Assembly: GCA_003647375.1 (NCBI GenBank)
Contig: QMMS01000136.1
Location: 1 to 10,809 of the forward strand
From: Deltaproteobacteria bacterium
GTDB taxonomy: Bacteria; Desulfobacterota; Desulfobacteria; Desulfobacterales; B30-G6
Direction: 5' to 3'
DNA: 10,809 bases
Both the position numbers and the translations under genes were made by a program. The notes under the pieces are model-generated. The model worked only from the letters and a program-made list of their open reading frames with translations, made no database searches and had not been told where the DNA came from. Below, piece by piece: positions 6,137 to 10,809 of this stretch (its first letter is position 1; each line of letters opens with the position of its first letter).

Positions 6137-8627
6137 CGGGCTGCTCCCTTAAATAGGTAATCGGTTTTTTTTCGAGAATCGATCTTGCCGAGAAGATCCC
6201 GACCCCATTGACAAGAATAACCGCGGCAGCGACCATCAGAGCGCAGGATGTTAAAAACATCCGAAAGTCGATTTCCAATACGAACCGGCATATCACATAG
6301 GTTCCCGCCTGGGAAAGGATAACGGCCAGTACGCTGCTGGCAAGTCCAATCAACAGATTTTCGAGTGAGAATACCTTTACCACAAATGCCTTCCGTGCGC
6401 CAAGAATCTTGTAATAGACGGATTCGGTTATCCGTTCCGCCCTTGTGGCAAAAACCGCACTGATGAGTATCAGGACTCCGGCAAAAATACTGAGAACACT
6501 GAAGCCCCGAATAATTTCCGACAACTTTTTTATGATGCCTGCAAACACGCGAATTGTTTCCGTCAGGTCGATCACATTGATGTTGGGAAATTGATTCACC
6601 ACACGGGTTTGTAACGGCCCGATGTCCTCCTGGGACACACGAAACGCTGCGAACATAGTTTGCGGCGCCGATTTGAGGGTGTCTTTTTCGAAAACAAAGT
6701 AAAAAAATGGACGCAACGAACCTTTTGTGCGGGATCGGATACTCGATATGCGTGCCGTCAGCGGAACACCCTGAATGTTGAATTGAATTGTATCCCCGAT
6801 ATCCATGGGGTGCATGTCTATAACGGTGTCCAGGACCGACACCTGGATCTCCTGCCAGTCACTACGGAAAAGCCCGGCACCATTGATGATAACTTCATCA
6901 TCCAGGAGATGGTGCCGGTAGGTCAAGTTAAAAACACGGGCAAGATTATCACGTTTTTTGTTGCGCTCCGACTGCCGATCGATGGCGTCGTTGTTGACAT
7001 GGGTAACCCTGGCCCGAACAATCGGGTAAAACGGAACATCCTGGTTCATGGCTTTAGAAAAAGCTGCCGTCTGAGCAGGCTGAATATCGAGAAAGAAGAG
7101 ATTCGGACTATCCTGCGGAAAAGATTTTACGAACGTGGCATCGAGATTCTGCTCCACCAGATATATGGAAAAGATCACACACAACGATGTTGTCAGCGAT
7201 ACCATGATCGTTTGCGTTGCGCCGCCCTTTCGAAACAAACCTTTGACCGCCTGGCGGATGGCCAGGTTCCGGATATGCAGTCCCTTCAATGCTCTGAGCA
7301 TCCCATAGGTAATGGCCATTGTTATCAAAATGAGTCCACACACACCGGCCACAAAATAAAGCCCGAAACGGATATCCTGCATGTGCCGAAAAACCAGCCC
7401 GAAGAAAAAAAGGGCAAAAACTCCGTAGGATGCCAATACAGGCCAGTGCCGGGTCAACACCGGGATATCTTTTCGTAAAATCATGACCGGACGCATGCCC
7501 CTCAACCGGTAGAGAGGCAAGAAGGAAAAGATCAGTACCACCAGTATGCCCAGAACCACACTTTCCGCCAAACCTGACCATGCAATCAAGAAGGGTGTGT
7601 TCGGTGGTAGCAATGCAGAAAGGAGGTTGACCAGGCCAAATTGAATGAAAACGCCGGTCAGGATGCCCGCGCCCATGCCAATGCTTCCCAGGAGCATAAC
7701 GATCATCATATAATGAACCAGAATATAGCGGTTGGTAGCACCCAGAGCCTTCATAATGGCGATAGCATACTGTTTTTCATTCAACAGGGCGGTCAGGGTG
7801 CTCTGGATACCAACCCCGGAAACAACCAAAATGAAAATGCCCACCAGGTTCAGGAAAAAAATAAATCTTTCGTGAAAGCGCTTGATCCGCGACCGGGTCG
7901 TTTGAAAGGTATCGACCTGCTCCCTTTCCAAATCGGCAACCTGCCTGAGTCCATAAGCCAAGGCATCGATCTGTTCGCTATCGTTGACCTTCAGCAGATG
8001 GACTTGCCGTATACGACTGCCCGTTTGGACTAAACCCAGTGTATCGAGATCTTCAGCAGCAATAAAGACGCGCGGCCCAAAAGAAAAAATACTGACAGGT
8101 CGGTCCGGCTCAGTCAAGACCACGTCCTGGATAGTCAAAGAGGTATAGCCCACCTGAATGGCATCGCCTATCTTCAGCCCCAGGCGATCCAGAAGCGTCG
8201 GCGCCACGACGGTTTGGCCGGATGTCAGCACCTCGTGAAGTGGCCTGCCGGACTTCAGTACGACATTGCCATAGAAGGGATATCCCTTTTCCACGACCTT
8301 CAGCAGTGAGAGAACAGAGGTACTATCATCGTTCGTTCGAATGACACTGTAGAATTCATGATATCGGGCAAGCTCGGCACTACCCTCCTGTACTTTTTCT
8401 GAAATCGCCTGGGATAGTGGGTTCGATAGGGTCTCGTAGCTCTGGATAATGATATCGGCGGCATGCAGCTTTCTGGCATCGTGTAATAAAGACTGATAGA
8501 TACTTTTCGAAAGACCGCTAAATGCCGTCAGGGTGACCAGGGAAAGTCCCACGCAAAGGATGAAAACCATGGCCTGCTTCGAAGACCGTATGATCTCACG
8601 TCTGATGAAACCCGGGTGGATCATCAT
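6129..8627 (-). CDS. ybbP: YbbP-like ABC transporter permease (FtsX/MacB superfamily)
   Basis: This 832-residue integral membrane protein matches the size and layout of E. coli YbbP (about 800 residues, ten membrane helices). Hydrophobic segments by eye fall near 19-38, 257-278, 303-330, 355-372, 398-415, 422-442, 473-491, 708-727, 755-780 and 792-813. Two large extracytoplasmic domains lie at about 41-250 and 492-700. Each FtsX-type core ends with a characteristic cytoplasmic loop: EKQYAIAIMKALGATNRYI (284-302) and ERITESVYYKILGARKAFV (731-749), where the coupling helix contacts the ATPase. Members of this superfamily act by mechanotransmission or lipid/lipoprotein extraction rather than classic import. 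The ATG overlaps the ATPase stop by 4 nt (ATGA), and a second ATG follows directly. It forms the transporter with the upstream YbbA-like ATPase and is coupled to the downstream TesA-like hydrolase. The symbol is by similarity of family and neighbourhood. Confidence 0.9.
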   Translation of the reverse strand: MMIHPGFIRREIIRSSKQAMVFILCVGLSLVTLTAFSGLSKSIYQSLLHDARKLHAADIIIQSYETLSNPLSQAISEKVQEGSAELARYHEFYSVIRTNDDSTSVLSLLKVVEKGYPFYGNVVLKSGRPLHEVLTSGQTVVAPTLLDRLGLKIGDAIQVGYTSLTIQDVVLTEPDRPVSIFSFGPRVFIAAEDLDTLGLVQTGSRIRQVHLLKVNDSEQIDALAYGLRQVADLEREQVDTFQTTRSRIKRFHERFIFFLNLVGIFILVVSGVGIQSTLTALLNEKQYAIAIMKALGATNRYILVHYMMIVMLLGSIGMGAGILTGVFIQFGLVNLLSALLPPNTPFLIAWSGLAESVVLGILVVLIFSFLPLYRLRGMRPVMILRKDIPVLTRHWPVLASYGVFALFFFGLVFRHMQDIRFGLYFVAGVCGLILITMAITYGMLRALKGLHIRNLAIRQAVKGLFRKGGATQTIMVSLTTSLCVIFSIYLVEQNLDATFVKSFPQDSPNLFFLDIQPAQTAAFSKAMNQDVPFYPIVRARVTHVNNDAIDRQSERNKKRDNLARVFNLTYRHHLLDDEVIINGAGLFRSDWQEIQVSVLDTVIDMHPMDIGDTIQFNIQGVPLTARISSIRSRTKGSLRPFFYFVFEKDTLKSAPQTMFAAFRVSQEDIGPLQTRVVNQFPNINVIDLTETIRVFAGIIKKLSEIIRGFSVLSIFAGVLILISAVFATRAERITESVYYKILGARKAFVVKVFSLENLLIGLASSVLAVILSQAGTYVICRFVLEIDFRMFLTSCALMVAAAVILVNGVGIFSARSILEKKPITYLREQPDA

Positions 8628-9319
8628 TGTCCCTGTCCTGGAATTCTGGAAATGTTTTGGGAAAGCCTGCCATCCTCCAGGGTCAGAACACGATCGGCAG
8701 CCTTGGCGATATCGGGATTATGGGTGACCAAAACCAGGGTTGCGCCCTGTTCCATTTTCAGGTCGATCAGCTGGGAGAGGACAACACTGCCGTTTTCCGA
8801 ATCAAGATTTCCTGTGGGCTCATCGGCAAACAACAGTTTGGGATGATTGACCATGGCCCTGCATAGCGATACGCGCTGTTTTTCTCCACCTGAAAGCTGA
8901 CTCGGCATGTTGTCTGCCCTGTCTGCCAGTCCCACCCGCTTCAGCAGCCTCCGGGCGGTCTGTTCCGCATCTTTTTTGCCCATGATTTCCGCCGGAAACA
9001 TGATATTTTCCTTGGCTGTCATAGAAGGCACCAGATGAAATGATTGAAAAACAAACCCGATCATGCGGTTGCGAATGGGCGCCAGTTCATCTTCGGTTGC
9101 ACCCGTGATCTCTTGCCCTTGGATGGTGACTTGACCGGAAGATGGCTGGTCCAGTCCGGAGAGAAGCGTCAAGAGCGTGGTTTTTCCGCTCCCACTGCTT
9201 CCCGTTATAACCACAAACTCTCCCGTAGAGATGGACAGCGAAATATCTTTCAACACGGTGATGCGGCGGTTGTCCAGCGCATAGGTTTTGTTCAGATGCC
9301 TGGCTTCCAGAATGTTCAT
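8624..9319 (-). CDS. ybbA: YbbA-like ABC transporter ATPase
   Basis: This 231-residue nucleotide-binding subunit belongs to the LolD/MacB/FtsE-type ATPases. It has Walker A GSSGSGKT (40-47), Q-loop Gln92 in FVFQSFHLVPSMTAKEN, signature LSGGE (142-146), Walker B LLFADEPTGNLD with Asp166 and Glu167, and the switch His200 in VTHN. All residues needed for ATP hydrolysis are present. It would power the YbbP-like permease encoded directly downstream, with a 4-nt overlap of stop and start. An AGGAG at 9335-9331 precedes the ATG by 11 nt, slightly long but the best site. It is the first gene of the operon; its promoter must lie in the 267-bp divergent region upstream. The protein ends shortly after the D-loop/H-loop region, as is normal for this group. 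Confidence 0.93.
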   Translation of the reverse strand: MNILEARHLNKTYALDNRRITVLKDISLSISTGEFVVITGSSGSGKTTLLTLLSGLDQPSSGQVTIQGQEITGATEDELAPIRNRMIGFVFQSFHLVPSMTAKENIMFPAEIMGKKDAEQTARRLLKRVGLADRADNMPSQLSGGEKQRVSLCRAMVNHPKLLFADEPTGNLDSENGSVVLSQLIDLKMEQGATLVLVTHNPDIAKAADRVLTLEDGRLSQNISRIPGQGQ

Positions 9320-9586
9320 AATGTCTAAATCTCCTGAGGGGCTTTATAAAAAAGCGACAGTTACCGCGTAAGTTAATACCGGCGGGAGTGAAATACAAGT
9401 CGGTGCCCCCCCATGTCCCCTGGATCACCCTGTTCCGATTAAGTCCCGCAGCCGAGAGGTATGGGAGAAAAATACTCGTTCTTGCCGCTTTAATCGAAAA
9501 GCGGTATACATGAAAACAAATGGACATCCCCCCATAAAACACGACTCGCCAGATTTCATAAAAGGTAGGGGTTAAAGACTCATTCA
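9320..9586. promoter_or_regulatory. Divergent intergenic region between ybbA-like and J-domain genes
   Basis: This gap must hold the start signals for the minus-strand transporter operon and may hold those of the plus-strand J-domain gene. The only clear structure is a hairpin at 9485-9504, CCGCTTT / AAAGCGG with a 6-nt loop, which could be an operator or part of a leader. No convincing -35/-10 pair was found in either direction. It lacks the heptad repeats seen in the other intergenic regions. Confidence 0.35.
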
Positions 9587-10624
9587 GTGCATGTGTCCGT
9601 GAAAAAACGGATTGAGAACGCCATGTACCTTGCGCAAGAACGGATTAAGCAGCAGACACACTATTACATTCGCGAAACCTTCCAGGAGGGCTCGCAATTG
9701 AAGAGCCGTGTTTTATTCGACCTGGGAACCGACCCCGCACAGTACATCATCTATCCGGGAGGAAAAGGTTACTACTTCGATGAAGTTGTGGAAGAAACCC
9801 TCAGAGAACAGGGGTTGACTCCAACACAGGATGAACTCGACGAAATATTCTGGAACTTTCTGGATCCAGAAATCCAACGGGTCATCCAGGGATTTAAACG
9901 AAAAACCGAAAAACGGGTGTCCGGGTCGGATGAGGATGCTCAGGATTTTCACCTGTTTGACAAGCGGCGAATCCATTTTCTAAGATTCGGATCTATGGAT
10001 CAGCAGCATATTCACCAGATGCCGGACAAATTTTTCCGGGCGCTCAGCGCCAAATCCCGCGATGAAATCGAGCAGTATTTCATGCGGGAAGAACGCATCA
10101 TCCGCCCGAGTGAATTGACCCGCTACCTCTCAGTCATCTTCGGTTTTCAGCGGTACCTTTTATATTCCCGGCCGGATCAGATCGACGGCAGCCCTCAACA
10201 GGAGAGGGTGGACACCCTGTTTATCGAGTCTGTCTGTACCTTGAACAAGGACGATACATTCTGGGCCGGTATGCCTGGAACCGATGGATTGCAGGCATAT
10301 CTCCGCCGATACGTCATTCTCTATTTCGATCATGCCGTACAGCGAGTCTCCCCTTTGCCGCGATACCTGCATGAATTTATGAATCGTCATCGCACCTACC
10401 GGCCCCCCAAAAAAGTCCGATTGAACATAGCGGAAGCCAGTCGGCTATTTGAAACAACATGGAAAAATCTGCGTCAAATGGACAGCGACGCGTTTACCCG
10501 GCTATATCGTAAGCAGGCCCTCAAATTTCATCCGGATCAGGGCGGCAGTCATAAAACCTTTGTCAAACTGACAAAGCTCTACGAAAACCTCTTGAAAAAG
10601 AAAGGCCAAAAGCCCTTGCATTAA
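9587..10624 (+). CDS. J-domain protein with uncharacterised N-terminal region
   Basis: The 345-residue product ends in a J-domain (about residues 285-340) with the invariant HPD at 315-317. Around it are YRKQALKFHPDQGG for helix II and the loop, and FVKLTKLYENLL for helix III. J-domains stimulate the ATPase of a DnaK/Hsp70 partner. There is no Gly/Phe region, zinc-finger or DnaJ C-terminal domain, so it is a class III (type C) J-protein whose first 280 residues presumably choose the client. That part is mostly helical-looking and hydrophilic, with conserved-looking blocks such as FDLGTDPAQYIIYPGGKGYY (44-63); I do not recognise it. The start is uncertain. GTG 9587 is the longest option, GTG 9593, GTG 9599 and ATG 9623 are in frame, and none has a strong Shine-Dalgarno site. 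No signal peptide, so cytoplasmic. Confidence 0.82.
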   Translation: MHVSVKKRIENAMYLAQERIKQQTHYYIRETFQEGSQLKSRVLFDLGTDPAQYIIYPGGKGYYFDEVVEETLREQGLTPTQDELDEIFWNFLDPEIQRVIQGFKRKTEKRVSGSDEDAQDFHLFDKRRIHFLRFGSMDQQHIHQMPDKFFRALSAKSRDEIEQYFMREERIIRPSELTRYLSVIFGFQRYLLYSRPDQIDGSPQQERVDTLFIESVCTLNKDDTFWAGMPGTDGLQAYLRRYVILYFDHAVQRVSPLPRYLHEFMNRHRTYRPPKKVRLNIAEASRLFETTWKNLRQMDSDAFTRLYRKQALKFHPDQGGSHKTFVKLTKLYENLLKKKGQKPLH

Positions 10625-10649
10625 CCTAGCGACTAAATAGCCAACCCCC

Positions 10650-10738
10650 GTCATGCCGGACTTGATAAGCCTGCCCCGGCAAGTAGTTAGCCGGGGGCAT
10701 CCAGTGTTTTTCTGGATTCCTGCCTACGCAGGAATGAC
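10650..10738. repeat. Hairpin-rich dispersed intergenic repeat (GTCATGCCGG...GGAATGAC type)
   Basis: The ends are short inverted repeats, GTCAT (10650-10654) and ATGAC (10734-10738). Inside are three hairpins: GCCCCGGC / GCCGGGGGC (10673-10698), ATCCAG / CTGGAT (10699-10717) and ATTCCTGC / GCAGGAAT (10716-10735, loop CTAC). This matches, from memory, a family of palindromic repeats with 'GTCATGCCGGACTTGATC' and 'CTGGATTCCTGCCTACGCAG' blocks found in many proteobacterial genomes. It lies 26 bp past the J-domain gene and may end its transcript. The last 70 bp of the window show nothing recognisable. Confidence 0.75.
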
Positions 10739-10809
10739 AACCTTGAGGTATTTAACTGCCGGAGTAATAGCTTGAACTTGTATCTCCAAGGTCTTGTTTT
10801 GATCATTCG

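Noticed and set aside
6660..7478. Plus-strand open frame of 272 codons
   Set aside because: It lies entirely antisense to the YbbP-like permease, has no ribosome binding site, and its translation is basic and unlike any family I know.
9087..9542. Minus-strand frame of 151 codons covering the divergent region
   Set aside because: Its second half overlaps the YbbA-like gene in another frame, and the upstream half has no family features or ribosome binding site.

Overview
The window reads as a chromosomal stretch from a Gram-negative bacterium, most likely one of the former deltaproteobacteria (Desulfobacterota). That placement is an inference from protein style (an iron-sulfur QueG-like protein, a lone TPR protein, a YbbAP/TesA-type cluster in one operon) and from intergenic DNA full of degenerate 7-bp repeats. 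No rRNA or other taxonomic marker is present. There is no CRISPR array, phage module or intact insertion sequence.

Layout: (1) positions 1-492, minus strand: 5' part of a QueG-like iron-sulfur reductase gene that runs off the left edge. (2) 578-802, minus: C-terminal remnant of a dienelactone hydrolase gene. (3) 816-2173, plus: a sigma70-like promoter, a leader of about 110 nt and an aspartate kinase gene whose last codons form one arm of an 11-bp hairpin. (4) 2174-2400: intergenic segment bounded by inverted degenerate heptad repeats. (5) 2401-3711, plus: FAD-dependent amine/amino-acid oxidoreductase of the DAO/SoxB type. (6) 3712-3905: a large imperfect inverted repeat between two convergent genes. 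(7) 3906-5153, minus: cytoplasmic TPR protein carrying a CxxCH motif. (8) 5154-5398: more heptad repeats. (9) 9319 down to 5399, minus: a tightly coupled three-gene operon, YbbA-like ABC ATPase, YbbP-like FtsX/MacB-superfamily permease and a TesA-like SGNH/GDSL hydrolase with a probable lipobox. (10) 9587-10624, plus, divergent from that operon: protein with a C-terminal J-domain. (11) 10650-10738: a hairpin-rich dispersed repeat of a kind common in proteobacterial intergenic DNA.

The clearest functional unit is the ybbA-ybbP-tesA-like operon. Its start and stop codons overlap (4 nt between ATPase and permease, 8 nt between permease and hydrolase). This suggests one machine in which a MacB-like transporter works on a hydrophobic substrate in the inner membrane and a membrane-tethered esterase/thioesterase processes it on the periplasmic side. 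The aspartate kinase belongs to the lysine/threonine/methionine pathway but has an unusual first ACT domain. The other genes look like independent units separated by repeat-rich spacers. The most unusual non-coding signal is that all four intergenic regions between positions 800 and 5400 contain 7-bp-periodic degenerate repeats, two of them arranged as inverted arms.
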